Shown here piece after piece: positions 41,523 through 50,140 of a stretch of DNA of 64,000 bases. Position 1 is the first letter of the stretch, and each line of letters opens with the position of its first letter. Both the position numbers and the translations under genes were made by a program. This DNA comes from Micromonospora zamorensis (GTDB taxonomy: Bacteria > Actinomycetota > Actinomycetes > Mycobacteriales > Micromonosporaceae), in the NCBI RefSeq assembly GCF_900090275.1, contig NZ_LT607755.1, forward strand, positions 3,720,001 to 3,784,000, written 5' to 3'. The notes below the pieces were generated by a model that made no database searches, was not told the origin of the DNA, and worked only from the letters and a program-made list of their open reading frames with translations.

Positions 41523-41999
41523 CTAGCGCAGCTCCGCGATCCTGGCTCGGGTGTTGGCCGGGGCTTCGGGGTGCCCACGCTCGACATCGGCCCTGACGTC
41601 AGCCACCGTCTTGCCGGCAAGCTCCCGTCGCCAGGCCAGTTCGGCGCCCCGCATCGTCTGGGTGAACGCGCAGGACTGTCGATAGTCGACGCCCGCGTGC
41701 TCCCCCGGCCCCTTGCTGAGAATCTCGTCGCACTGAAACAGCTCCTCCGAGCCCTCGATCGCGACCACGATGTCCAACAGGGAGACCGCTGCCGGGGCCC
41801 GGTCCAGCCGGAAGCCCCCGCGCGGCCCTGAGGTCGACGTCAGGATCCCGGCTCGGACCAAGGCTTGGAGCTGCTTGTTCAGGTAGGCCGGAGGCAGCTC
41901 ATAAAACGCCGCGAGGATGCCGGTTGAAACGGGCGCGTCCATCCAGCTCAGGTTGAGACACGTGTGGAGGGCCCACTCGACGCCCTGACTCATCCGCAT
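41523..41999 (-). CDS. Rrf2-family transcriptional regulator
   Basis: A 158-residue winged-helix protein beginning MRMSQGVEWALHTCLNLSWM, with PAYLNKQLQALVRAGILTST and SGPRGGFRLDRAPAAVSLLD, the Rrf2 wing. The region where iron-sulfur Rrf2 proteins carry three cysteines has only CDEILSKGPGEHAGVDYRQS and a following Cys, so a cluster is doubtful; a thiol or ligand switch is more likely. It is divergent from the cupin gene, with palindromes in the 109-base gap, and most probably controls it. Confidence 0.87.
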   Translation of the reverse strand: MRMSQGVEWALHTCLNLSWMDAPVSTGILAAFYELPPAYLNKQLQALVRAGILTSTSGPRGGFRLDRAPAAVSLLDIVVAIEGSEELFQCDEILSKGPGEHAGVDYRQSCAFTQTMRGAELAWRRELAGKTVADVRADVERGHPEAPANTRARIAELR

Positions 42000-42004
42000 A
42001 ATCC

Positions 42005-42085
42005 TGGATTCTACATATCCAGAATTTGTGACTCACGCCATGATCACTGGCCTGGAAGATTCTGGACACTTAATGTCTAGGAATC
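42005..42085. promoter_or_regulatory. Candidate Rrf2 operators in the divergent gap
   Basis: TGGAT-N7-ATCCA occupies 42005-42021 directly beside the Rrf2 start. A longer imperfect inverted repeat follows at 42058-42085, with arms GATTCTGGACA and TGTCTAGGAATC around CTTAA. Both share the TGGA/TCCA-type core, and the region is strikingly AT-rich against its surroundings. Confidence 0.5.
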
Positions 42086-42108
42086 GACAGGCGACGAAGG
42101 AGCCGACC

Positions 42109-42591
42109 ATGACACTGGTACGCGCAGCCCAGGCCGAGGTTCTCGACAGCGACCCGGCCAGCGTGATCACACTGCTACTCGACCCCGAGCACACCGACGG
42201 CGCACTGACCAGCAATCGCACCCTGCTCAAGCACGGCACCGACGGCGCACCGCCACACCTGCACACCCATTCCGGCGAGCTGTTCTTCGTACTCGACGGC
42301 GCCCTCGAGATGCTCGTCGGCGAGGAGCTGCACACCCTGCACCAGGGAGACATGCTCTTCGTCCCGCCGAGCACACCGCACGCCTTCGCCCCCGCCGACA
42401 GCCAGGACGCCGACTTCCTCGTCGTGATCACCCCTGGCAAGCCCCGCTTCGACTACTACCGACTGCTCGACAAGGTGCATCGGGGCGAAGCCACCTGGCA
42501 GGAGGTCGGCGAAACCCAGGATCGCTACGACAACCACTACGTGGACAGCCCCGTGTGGGCGGGCCGCGGGGCATCCACCTCAGCGCCCTGA
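42109..42591 (+). CDS. Cupin-domain protein
   Basis: A 160-residue single cupin. The first cupin motif is GAPPHLHTHSGELFFVLDGA, with the metal ligands H, H, E in normal order, and the second motif is HQGDMLFVPPSTPHAFAPA with its histidine. Such proteins are small metal enzymes (dioxygenases, isomerases) or binding proteins; the reaction is not predictable. AAGGAG precedes the ATG. It is divergent from the Rrf2 regulator, which likely induces it by some small electrophile or redox signal. It is closed by a terminator hairpin. Confidence 0.88.
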   Translation: MTLVRAAQAEVLDSDPASVITLLLDPEHTDGALTSNRTLLKHGTDGAPPHLHTHSGELFFVLDGALEMLVGEELHTLHQGDMLFVPPSTPHAFAPADSQDADFLVVITPGKPRFDYYRLLDKVHRGEATWQEVGETQDRYDNHYVDSPVWAGRGASTSAP

Positions 42592-42600
42592 GGAGTCGGA

Positions 42601-42647
42601 GATGATCAAGGGCGTGTCACATCCATCGCGACACACCCTTGATCATC
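42601..42647. terminator. Bidirectional hairpin terminator
   Basis: Arms of 17 bases (42601-42617 with 42631-42647) pair with one mismatch around a 13-base loop. The element sits right after the cupin stop and 55 bases before the stop of the CBM2-Cip1 gene. Confidence 0.75.
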
Positions 42648-42701
42648 TGCCGGGACGTGACGGTGCACCGCTGACGGTGCACCGCGCAGGATCTCGACGG
42701 G

Positions 42702-43880
42702 TCAGCAGCCGATTCGGCTGGACCCGACCGCGACGTCGTCGTACCAGAGGGTGTCGGCCCCGCCGCCGTAGCTCTCCCAGCCCAGCTTCAGGTCGGTGAG
42801 TTGCGGTCGCCAGGTGCGGTTGTACCACTGGCCGTCGATGTCGTGCGTCGGGACGCCGTCCGCGGTCAGTCCGGTGACAGCGGTGCCGTCCAGCCACGTA
42901 CGAAGCTGACCGGCCGAGCCGTCCACCATGAACTCCACACAGGCCCACCGGTTGACCGGTAGTGGCAGGCTCTGCGCCACCCCCGCCGGGCTCTGCTCGG
43001 GCAGGGTCGCGTCGTCGGAGGCGCGGTTCCACTGCAGGGCGCCGTTCTGGCCGCCCAACCGCAGGTCCTTGTTGCCGTCGGCGGCGTCGGCCATCGTCAC
43101 CATCGTGGTGTGATCGGTGGGCTGGGCGGTGGTGTGCCGCACCCAGATCCGTCCGTACCGGACACCGCCCACGCTGCCGAGGTTCTTCGTCGACCTGATG
43201 AAGACGTGGTTGCAGTACCCGGCTGCACCGTTGATCCGGACCGCCCGGCTGCCGCTGTGCGTGGTGGTCGTGTCGATGGTGGCCGTGCCGACTCCAGAGC
43301 AGTCCGGGCTCACCACGGCCCAGTCACCGGACGGCGTCGAGCCGGTCTGGTTCTCGAAGCCGTCGCAGAGCACCGCCCCGGCGCATCCGACCGGCGGCTC
43401 GGTGGTCGGCGGAGGAGTCGTGGGCGGGGGCGAGGTGGGCGGAGGTGTCGTCGGCGCGGCGCCGTTGCACGGCACTCCGTTCAGGCTGAACCCGGTCGGC
43501 GCGCCACCGCTGGCGCCGAACGTGCCCTGCACGCCGAACTCGGTCGCGCCGCCGGCCGGGATGCTGCCGTTGTACGACGCGTTGCGGGCGGTCACCGTCG
43601 ATCCGGACTGGCTGACCGTGGCGTTCCAGCCGTTCGTGACGCGCTCGTCCCCGGCGTACGTCCAGGTGACGGTCCAACTGGACACAGCGGTGTCGCCCGG
43701 GGCGACCTTGATGTTGGCGGTGAATCCGCCGGACCACTGGTTGGGCATGTAGTCGACCCGGCAGCCCTGGGCGGCTGCGGCCGGGCCCGTGAGCAGGGCC
43801 GTTCCGGTCACGGTCACGGCGGCGGCCAGCGCGGCGACGACCACCAGGGTCGGAGCGGGGCGGGCACGGAAGATCGTCAT
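42702..43880 (-). CDS. Secreted CBM2-linker-Cip1-like protein
   Basis: A 392-residue exported protein. After the signal (TLVVVAALAAAVTVTGTALL, cleavage near AAA-QGC) comes a family 2 cellulose-binding module (CRVDYMPNQWSGGFTANIKV, SSWTVTWTYAGDERVTNGWN, GAPTGFSLNGVPC). A TPPPT linker follows at about 143-165. The C-terminal ~225 residues (SGSRAVRINGAAGYCNHVFI, RYGRIWVRHTTAQPTDHTTM, WYDDVAVGSSRIGC) match the Cip1 jelly-roll core. Fungal Cip1 assists cellulases and shows lyase activity on glucuronan. The ATG at 43880 follows AGAAGGA. Upstream, 44081-44113 is AT-rich and may hold the promoter. Confidence 0.88.
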   Translation of the reverse strand: MTIFRARPAPTLVVVAALAAAVTVTGTALLTGPAAAAQGCRVDYMPNQWSGGFTANIKVAPGDTAVSSWTVTWTYAGDERVTNGWNATVSQSGSTVTARNASYNGSIPAGGATEFGVQGTFGASGGAPTGFSLNGVPCNGAAPTTPPPTSPPPTTPPPTTEPPVGCAGAVLCDGFENQTGSTPSGDWAVVSPDCSGVGTATIDTTTTHSGSRAVRINGAAGYCNHVFIRSTKNLGSVGGVRYGRIWVRHTTAQPTDHTTMVTMADAADGNKDLRLGGQNGALQWNRASDDATLPEQSPAGVAQSLPLPVNRWACVEFMVDGSAGQLRTWLDGTAVTGLTADGVPTHDIDGQWYNRTWRPQLTDLKLGWESYGGGADTLWYDDVAVGSSRIGC

Positions 43881-44243
43881 GAAGGGTCCTTCTGCCATCG
43901 AGCTGAGCGGAGGCGACGCGGCGGCGCGCGTCCGGGACGGACGCGGCGCGACAACGCGCCCTGGGTGCGGCGCGGCGGTGCGCCACAGCGGCTGGTCGGC
44001 GCGTACGACCGAAGTGCCCGGCTCGGGGTGGACCTGTCAGCCGCCGACGGCCCGGTCGCCCGGACCACGGCGGTGCCCATCCTCAATCTATTTACCGCTC
44101 TCGATTTAATCAAGCGTCGGCAAGGCGGTGGTGGTGAGCGTCGTCCCGAATGTGCCCGGGAGGCGGCATCATCACGGCCTGCCCGGGTAGTTGGACGGGT
44201 AACAACAGGCCGGACGTGTCCGGCCCCTGGGAAGGAAGAACTT

Positions 44244-45266
44244 GTGCGTGGTGTCGTGATGCACGCTCCCGGCGACGTCCGGGTCGAGACGCGGGAGGAT
44301 CCCAGGATCCTGCTCCCGACCGACGCGATCATCCGGGTCTCCGCGACCTGTGTCTGCGGTTCGGACCTGTGGCCGTACCGGGGGGTCGAGCCGGTCAAGG
44401 GACCGTCACCGATGGGCCACGAGTACGTCGGCATCGTCGAGGAGGTGGGCGGCGAGGTCCGCACCATCAGGCCGGGCCAGTTCGTCGTCGGCTCCTTCTT
44501 CGCCTCCGACAACACCTGCCCGATCTGCCGTGCCGGCTACCAGTCCTCATGCGTGCACCGCGAGCCGGTCGGCGGGCTCGGCGCCCAGGCCGAGTACCTG
44601 CGCGTACCCCTGGCCGACGGCACCCTGGTCGCGACGCCGGACGTTCCCTCGGACGACCTGATCCCGGGTTTCCTGGCTGCCTCCGACGTGCTCGGCACGG
44701 GATGGTTCGGCGCCGTGGCGGCCGAGGTCGGCCCCGGCAAGACCGTCGCGGTGGTCGGCGACGGTGCGGTCGGTCTGCTCGCCGTGCTGGCCGCGAAGCG
44801 GCTCGGCGCGGAACGGATCATCGCGATGAGCCGGCACGAGCCGCGCCAGAAGCTCGCCGCGGACTACGGGGCGACCCACATCGTCACCCAGCGCGGCGAC
44901 GAGGGCGTGGCCCGCATCAAGGACCTCACCGACGGTCTCGGGGCACACTCCGTCATCGAGGCGGTCGGCACCCAGGAGTCGATGATGCAGGCCATCCGGG
45001 CCACCCGGGCCGGTGGTCACGTCGGGTACGTCGGCGTGGCTCACGACGTCGAACTGCCCGGGGATGAGCTGTTCTTCTCCCACGTACACCTGCACGGTGG
45101 GCCCGCCCCGGTGCGCCGGTTCCTGCCCGAGCTGATCGACCTGATCGCGACCCGGCAGATCGACCCCGGCAAGGTCTTCGACCTCACCCTCCCCCTCGAC
45201 GAGGCCGCCGAAGGGTACCGGGCGATGGACGAGCGCCGCGCCATCAAGGTCCTTCTCAACCCCTGA
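44244..45266 (+). CDS. Zinc-dependent MDR alcohol dehydrogenase
   Basis: A 340-residue oxidoreductase. The catalytic zinc region is SATCVCGSDLWPYRGVEPVK and MGHEYVGIVEEVGGEV (Cys, His, Glu). The structural-zinc lobe reads NTCPICRAGYQSSC, with three clear cysteines. The coenzyme motif is AVVGDGAVGLLAVLAAKRLG, and YVGVAHDVELPGDELFFSHV follows. It probably oxidises a polyol or alcohol or reduces an aldehyde with NAD(P). The GTG at 44244 follows GAAGGAAG. It is a single gene closed by a terminator; substrate unknown. Confidence 0.88.
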   Translation: MRGVVMHAPGDVRVETREDPRILLPTDAIIRVSATCVCGSDLWPYRGVEPVKGPSPMGHEYVGIVEEVGGEVRTIRPGQFVVGSFFASDNTCPICRAGYQSSCVHREPVGGLGAQAEYLRVPLADGTLVATPDVPSDDLIPGFLAASDVLGTGWFGAVAAEVGPGKTVAVVGDGAVGLLAVLAAKRLGAERIIAMSRHEPRQKLAADYGATHIVTQRGDEGVARIKDLTDGLGAHSVIEAVGTQESMMQAIRATRAGGHVGYVGVAHDVELPGDELFFSHVHLHGGPAPVRRFLPELIDLIATRQIDPGKVFDLTLPLDEAAEGYRAMDERRAIKVLLNP

Positions 45267-45274
45267 CCATCCCG

Positions 45275-45319
45275 TCGTCGCCCCGTCGGCGCGGTTGGAC
45301 CACACCGACGGGGCAACGA
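45275..45319. terminator. Bidirectional hairpin terminator
   Basis: A 15-base stem with one mismatch (45275-45289 with 45305-45319), of which the inner ten pairs are perfect, encloses a 15-base loop. It lies between the convergent alcohol dehydrogenase and M14 peptidase genes. Confidence 0.75.
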
Positions 45320-45334
45320 TCCTCGGGAAGGGCG

Positions 45335-47815
45335 CTACTTCTTGGCGATGGTGATCGTCGCCGTGCGGTAGTTGTTGCGCTTGTCCGTCTTCGTCGGGTC
45401 GTAGTTCTTCTCGATGTTGCCGGCGCTGTCGACCGAGAACCAGCGGAACGTCGTCGTCTCGGTCACGTGGAACACCTGCCCCGGCTCGCGGAACTCGGTG
45501 GCCGCGTAGCGGGGCGACTCAAGCGTGGGCCGGCTGCCGTCGGTCGTGTAGTAGATGGTGGCCGGCTCGCTGGTCTCGAAGCGCACGTCGACGGGCCCGC
45601 GGTACTTCCCGTCGCCAGGGATCAGCCGGGACGTCGGATCCTTCTTGTCCTTGCCCCAGTCCGCCGCGACCCGGAACATCTCCATGATGCCGTTGGCGTA
45701 CTCCATCGTTTCGGCGTGGCCACTGACCAGCTCCGGGTTTCCCGTCCACTCGGGTTGGAACGAACCGCCCTGCCAGTTGCCGGTGGCGGGGTTGTAGACG
45801 GAGCCGCCGACCTCCCAGCCGAACGCGTAGATGCCGTAGGTGTAGTACAGGTCCTCGCGCACGTTGCCCGCTGAGGAGTAGAGGACGTCCGACGAGCCGC
45901 CGACGTTCTCCGGCGTTACGACGGTTTCCCGGTGCGCCTTGACCTGCGACAGGATCCGGGCGGCCGACTGCCAGTAGAACGCCTCGTCACCCAGCGGCGG
46001 GCGCGGCGTGGTGATCCGTCCGTCCGCGATGTAGGCGCCGGGCTGCCAGAACAGCTGACCGCCGTTGGAGTGCACCGACATCATGAACTTGATGTTCGAG
46101 TACTTCTCGACCAGCCAGATGATGTTCTTCGACTCGGGCTCGGACAGCTCCTCCGGCCCCTGGTAGGTGCCGCTGACGCAGTTGGTCGACCCTCCCGCGT
46201 AGCCGTCGTGGCCCGACCCGACCCGGTAGTTCCGGTTCAGGTCGACGCCCCAGGAGTTCCGCTGCGCCGGATCGGCGCTGGCGTCCGGGCAGTGGTTCGT
46301 CATGTTCTTACGCTGCGAGGCGAAGTTGTAGAAGCTGTAGTTCGCCCCGTCGGGGTTGTTGGACAGGATGAAGAAGATGTCGGTGTTCTCGACGATCTTC
46401 TTCGTCTCCCGGTCCGACCGGTAGTTGTGCACCAGGCGCTCGGCCGACTCCAGGCTGGTCGTCGCCGGCACCCACTCGCGGGCGTGGTCCTGCGCCTGGA
46501 TCAGGACACCAGGCTTCTTGCCGTCACGGTGCTTGCCGATCCGCAGGACCGGGATCGTGGCGGGGCCTCGCGGCACCTCACCCTCCGGTGCTCCGACGCG
46601 CTTCTGGTCCAGGAAGTCGGTCAGCGCGACCGGGCCGGCCGTCGGCGCGACGATGCCGCTGCCCTCGTTGGTGCGGTACGGGTGCGCCCGGTCGATGAGG
46701 CCCGCGGACCGGGTCCGCAGTGCGTCCGCCACCTGGGTGGCCGTACTCGCCGGCGCCCCGGCGGCGTCCGTGGCGAGCAGGACGCGAACCGCCTTGCCCG
46801 TGACCTCCACCGCGAGTGGGAGGTTCGCGTCGGGCCGGTCCACGAACTCCACTGTGATGTCGTTGCCGCCCTCGTGGCCCCACGCCGCGGAGGTGGCGAC
46901 GACCGCCGCCTGCCCGGTGCCGCCGAGCTGAGCCTGCGCCTTGCGCTGGTACCCGTTGGTCTGGTTCGGCAGGTAGACGATCTCGGCGATGTCCGGGTAC
47001 TGGCGGGCGATCTCCTTGGCGCGACTGTAGAGCTGCTGCGGGTGCTTGTAGCCGTCCACGAAGTCCGACTTGTAGGACGGGTTCGCCGTCAGCGGCGGCG
47101 GGGCGTTCTCCAACCAGTTCGAGACCACACCGGTGGTGACCCCACCAGTGGAGCTCGTCACCTGGATCCTGGTCGGGCGGGTGTCGAGCTTGAACAGGTT
47201 CCGGTGGAACATGTACTGCCCGGAGTCGACGAACCGGCTCATCGTCCGGGCGAAGCCGAACGGGGTGCCCTTGCCCGAGTCGTTCTCGACCTGCATCCCG
47301 ACGATCGGGTCCGCCTGCTGACCCTCGGTGGTCCGCGCCTCGACGTACAGGAAGCCCTGACCCTTGGTGGTGAACCAGTCGGCGCGGGCGATGCGTACCG
47401 TCGCCTGGTGGTTCGACGGCTGGACAGCCCGCGCGCCGGCGGCGTCGACGCCGATGCCGCCGTCGGCCTGGTCGCTCCAGGCGAAGCCCGCGTCGTCGGA
47501 GAGCACCTCGACGCCCATCGCCGTGAGTTCGGTGACCTGCTCGGCGGTCACCACCGCCTCGCCTTCGATGCCGGTCGGCACGCGTCGGAGGCCGTGCTCA
47601 AGGTCGAAGCCGGCGGCGGCCACCTTGTCCAGCATGTCGGCGCCGGTCAGCCTGATCTGTACGAGGCGTACCGACTCGCGATCCTCAGGTTGGGATCGGC
47701 TGGTGGCGGCTGACGGCCCGGTGGGATCCGCGCCCGCAGGCCCGGTTGCCACGAGGATGCTACCCACCAGGGCGGGCAGCGCCAGAAGCGCGATGCGCCG
47801 TTGTATGTGCCGCAT
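45335..47815 (-). CDS. Large secreted M14 zinc carboxypeptidase
   Basis: An 826-residue exported metallopeptidase. The signal RRIALLALPALVGSILVATG is followed by a ~240-residue N-terminal region. The M14 fold then has H444 and E447 (AQDHAREWVP), the RNY-type VDLNRNYRVGSG near 525, the third zinc ligand H582 (MMSVHSNGGQL) and the catalytic E668 (FGWEVGGSVY). Between about 294 and 422 an insert of ~130 residues interrupts the fold before its zinc motif. The end (SEPATIYYTTDGSRPTLESP) is a chitobiase C-terminal-like Ig domain. It probably digests peptides outside the cell. Confidence 0.92.
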   Translation of the reverse strand: MRHIQRRIALLALPALVGSILVATGPAGADPTGPSAATSRSQPEDRESVRLVQIRLTGADMLDKVAAAGFDLEHGLRRVPTGIEGEAVVTAEQVTELTAMGVEVLSDDAGFAWSDQADGGIGVDAAGARAVQPSNHQATVRIARADWFTTKGQGFLYVEARTTEGQQADPIVGMQVENDSGKGTPFGFARTMSRFVDSGQYMFHRNLFKLDTRPTRIQVTSSTGGVTTGVVSNWLENAPPPLTANPSYKSDFVDGYKHPQQLYSRAKEIARQYPDIAEIVYLPNQTNGYQRKAQAQLGGTGQAAVVATSAAWGHEGGNDITVEFVDRPDANLPLAVEVTGKAVRVLLATDAAGAPASTATQVADALRTRSAGLIDRAHPYRTNEGSGIVAPTAGPVALTDFLDQKRVGAPEGEVPRGPATIPVLRIGKHRDGKKPGVLIQAQDHAREWVPATTSLESAERLVHNYRSDRETKKIVENTDIFFILSNNPDGANYSFYNFASQRKNMTNHCPDASADPAQRNSWGVDLNRNYRVGSGHDGYAGGSTNCVSGTYQGPEELSEPESKNIIWLVEKYSNIKFMMSVHSNGGQLFWQPGAYIADGRITTPRPPLGDEAFYWQSAARILSQVKAHRETVVTPENVGGSSDVLYSSAGNVREDLYYTYGIYAFGWEVGGSVYNPATGNWQGGSFQPEWTGNPELVSGHAETMEYANGIMEMFRVAADWGKDKKDPTSRLIPGDGKYRGPVDVRFETSEPATIYYTTDGSRPTLESPRYAATEFREPGQVFHVTETTTFRWFSVDSAGNIEKNYDPTKTDKRNNYRTATITIAKK

Positions 47816-47953
47816 TCCCCCTCCTTCTATTTACGACGGATGGTTGAGGTGGTGGCAGGACTCCGTGCTCGTCGACGATCGTCGTTGCGAGAAGGACGGG
47901 AGGACGGGAGCCGGCTGGGTCCGGTGAGCGTATGTGCGTTTGCGGCCGCAGTG

Positions 47954-47992
47954 GATCGCCTCGATCGAATTTGAGCATTCCTTGAGGCGATC
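47954..47992. promoter_or_regulatory. Inverted repeat in the M14/SDR divergent gap
   Basis: GATCGCCTCGA (47954-47964) and TTGAGGCGATC (47982-47992) pair in ten of eleven positions across 17 bases. The loop is locally AT-rich. It may be an operator shared by the M14 peptidase and SDR genes. A second inverted repeat follows directly. Confidence 0.45.
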
Positions 47993-47994
47993 AA

Positions 47995-48025
47995 CACCGT
48001 GGACGGCGCGAACATGTCCACGGTG
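47995..48025. promoter_or_regulatory. Perfect 10-bp inverted repeat upstream of the SDR gene
   Basis: CACCGTGGAC (47995-48004) and GTCCACGGTG (48016-48025) are perfectly matched across 11 bases, 74 bases before the SDR start. An operator is the likeliest reading; a terminator is unlikely as no gene ends here. Confidence 0.5.
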
Positions 48026-48098
48026 GGCGGCGCCTGCCACGAACGCGACGTCCGATCACCGCCAGACGGTCTACCCTCTGTCCAGCAGGCTTGCTCTC

Positions 48099-48842
48099 AT
48101 GAACAACGCACTTGACGGCAAGGTAGCTCTGGTGACCGGCGGTGGACGTGGCATTGGTGCCGCGGTGGCGATGCGCCTGGCCAGGGAGGGTGCCGATGTG
48201 GCGCTGACGTACCAGCAGAATCAGCATCGCGCGGACGAGGTGGTGGACCAGATCAAAGCCGCGGGACGGCGGGCCGTCGCCATCCGGGCGGACAGCTCCG
48301 ACACGGCGGCGGTGGTAGCCGCAGTCGACCGGGTCGCCGGCGAGCTGGGTCGGTTGGACATCCTGGTCAACAACGCCGGCGCGTTCCTGCTCGGACCGCT
48401 GGAGCAGTTGACCCTGGAGCAGTTCGAGCAGACCGTCGCGGTCAATGTCCGGGCACCGTTCGTCGCCGCACAGGCTGCGGTACGCCACATGCCGGCCGGC
48501 GGGCGGATCATCAACATCGGCAGCAACATGGCCGAACGGGCCGTCTTCCCGGGCTTCTCGCTGTACGCGATGAGCAAGACCGCACTGATCGGTCTGACCA
48601 AGGCGCTCGGACGCGAACTCGGCGACCGGGCGATCACCGTGAACCTGGTGAATCCGGGGGCCACCGACACCGAACTGAACCCGGCGGACGGCCCCAACGC
48701 CGACACGATCAGGGGGTTCACCGCCCTCGGCCACTATGCCGAGCCAAGTGACGTGGCTGCCGCTGTGGCATTCCTCGCCAGCCCGGACGGCCGTTACATC
48801 ACCGGGGCGACGGTCAACGTCGACGGCGGCTTCACCATCTGA
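48099..48842 (+). CDS. Short-chain dehydrogenase/reductase (FabG-like)
   Basis: A 247-residue classical SDR. The nucleotide motif is TGGGRGIGAAVAMRLA, DILVNNAGAFLLGPLEQLTL carries NNAG, the catalytic serine is in IINIGSNMAERA and the Tyr/Lys pair in YAMSKTALIG. The ending GRYITGATVNVDGGFTI is canonical. Likely a 3-oxoacyl or carbonyl reductase with NADPH; the substrate is open. The ATG at 48099 is chosen for the MNNALDGKVALVTGG start. It sits alone behind two inverted repeats. Confidence 0.9.
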   Translation: MNNALDGKVALVTGGGRGIGAAVAMRLAREGADVALTYQQNQHRADEVVDQIKAAGRRAVAIRADSSDTAAVVAAVDRVAGELGRLDILVNNAGAFLLGPLEQLTLEQFEQTVAVNVRAPFVAAQAAVRHMPAGGRIINIGSNMAERAVFPGFSLYAMSKTALIGLTKALGRELGDRAITVNLVNPGATDTELNPADGPNADTIRGFTALGHYAEPSDVAAAVAFLASPDGRYITGATVNVDGGFTI

Positions 48843-48974
48843 CCGTCGACGCGCCGTCGCGCGGTCCGCTCGGTGGCGGAGACCCGACACCGGAGCGCGA
48901 GGTAGCCGACTGTGACCGGTGCATCACTGCGCGCACACTCCTCATCGACATGTTCCCGTCGACTGGAGGAACAC

Positions 48975-50060
48975 ATGCGTCTCCGATCGTTCGTCACCGC
49001 CGCGCTGGCCGCCGTACTGGCGGCCAGCGCGCTCGCGCCAGTGACCCCGGCAGCGGCGGCCACCGCCGACCGCTGGGGGTTCGCGTACGTCAAGGACCCC
49101 ACAGTGCCGGTCTGGACCGTGCTGGACACCAGCCGGCAGTGGGGTAGCTGGAAGACCGCGTTCCCCGCCGCCTGGGCCGACGGTGTCAAGCTCGCGCCCG
49201 GCCGGTTCCAGGTCCGTTTCCCGCAGGTCGGGGCCAGCTCGCGCGGGGTGCCGCACGTGACCCCGGTGAACCGGACCGGGCATTACTGCGAGGTGGTCCG
49301 CTGGTTCCAGTCCGGCGCCGACGAGATCGTCGACGTGCAGTGCCACAAGCCCGGCGGCACGCGCGAGGACACCCCGTTCACAGTGCTCTGGACGACCAGC
49401 TCCGGTGTGCTGCCGGCCGGCACCTCCCACGCGTACGCGCAGTGGGGCAGCGGCGTGGTGGTGCAGTCGTACAACTCCACCGGCGTGGTGAACACCGTCG
49501 GCCCGCTGGGCGTCGGCCAATATCTGGTGCGGCTGCCCGGGGTGGGTCTGGCCGGGCTGCTCGCCGGCAACGTGCAGGTCACCGCGGTGCAGCCGAACGC
49601 CGGCCCCCGCCGGTGCAAGGTCTACTCCTGGAACGCGGTCGGCACCGACGTGCAGGTGTACGTCTTCTGCTACAACCAGGCCGGTGCGCTCACCAACACC
49701 GACTTCGCCCTCTCGTACCACCGCCGTCGGCCGGTGATCGGCTCCCTCGGCCCGCCGTCGTACTTCGGTTACCTGGGTACCGCCGTCGGTGGGCCCACCA
49801 ACGACAACTCGGCGCTCGGTGTCGGTGCGAACACGGTGGCACCGCTGGCCCCCGCCGGCCGCTACCTGGCGACCTTCCCGCAGATCGGCATCAAGGAGAC
49901 CCACGCCCAGGTGGTCGCGCAGGGTGCGGGTAGCAACTACTGCCACCTCACCCAACCCTGGACGTACACCACCAACGCCGACGTCGACGTGATCTGCTTC
50001 GACAACGCCGGCGTGGTCACCCCGCACCGGTTCCTGACCACCTTCACCTCGCGGCTCTGA
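48975..50060 (+). CDS. Secreted protein with three tandem ~100-residue repeats
   Basis: A 361-residue exported protein: signal LRSFVTAALAAVLAASALAP, cleavage near AAA-TAD. The mature chain is three copies of one unit, each with G-(R/Q)-(F/Y) plus a V-R/T-(F/L)-P motif and a paired-cysteine end: GRFQVRFPQVG with IVDVQCHKPGG, GQYLVRLPGVG with VQVYVFCYNQAG, and GRYLATFPQIG with VDVICFDNAG. Each unit has two cysteines (for example HYCEVVRWF with VDVQCHK), probably a disulfide. I know of no functional assignment. GGAGG lies before the ATG. Probably an extracellular binding or surface protein. Confidence 0.82.
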   Translation: MRLRSFVTAALAAVLAASALAPVTPAAAATADRWGFAYVKDPTVPVWTVLDTSRQWGSWKTAFPAAWADGVKLAPGRFQVRFPQVGASSRGVPHVTPVNRTGHYCEVVRWFQSGADEIVDVQCHKPGGTREDTPFTVLWTTSSGVLPAGTSHAYAQWGSGVVVQSYNSTGVVNTVGPLGVGQYLVRLPGVGLAGLLAGNVQVTAVQPNAGPRRCKVYSWNAVGTDVQVYVFCYNQAGALTNTDFALSYHRRRPVIGSLGPPSYFGYLGTAVGGPTNDNSALGVGANTVAPLAPAGRYLATFPQIGIKETHAQVVAQGAGSNYCHLTQPWTYTTNADVDVICFDNAGVVTPHRFLTTFTSRL

Positions 50061-50069
50061 CGCCGCCGG

Positions 50070-50104
50070 CACCGGCGGTGGCAGCCCTCAGGCCACCGCC
50101 GGTG
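50070..50104. terminator. Bidirectional hairpin terminator
   Basis: A perfect 13-bp stem (50070-50082 with 50092-50104) with a nine-base loop lies between the convergent repeat-protein and DUF1801 genes. Confidence 0.82.
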
Positions 50105-50140
50105 ACCGCGTCCATCACCCCCGCGCGGAGGTGTACGCAG

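Noticed and set aside
43110..44243. Long N-terminal extension of the alcohol dehydrogenase frame
   Set aside because: It is antisense to the CBM2-Cip1 gene; the ribosome site and family N-terminus place the start at GTG 44244.
45932..47713. 593-residue plus-strand open frame
   Set aside because: Antisense of the M14 peptidase gene, with Arg/Val-rich sequence and no motifs.
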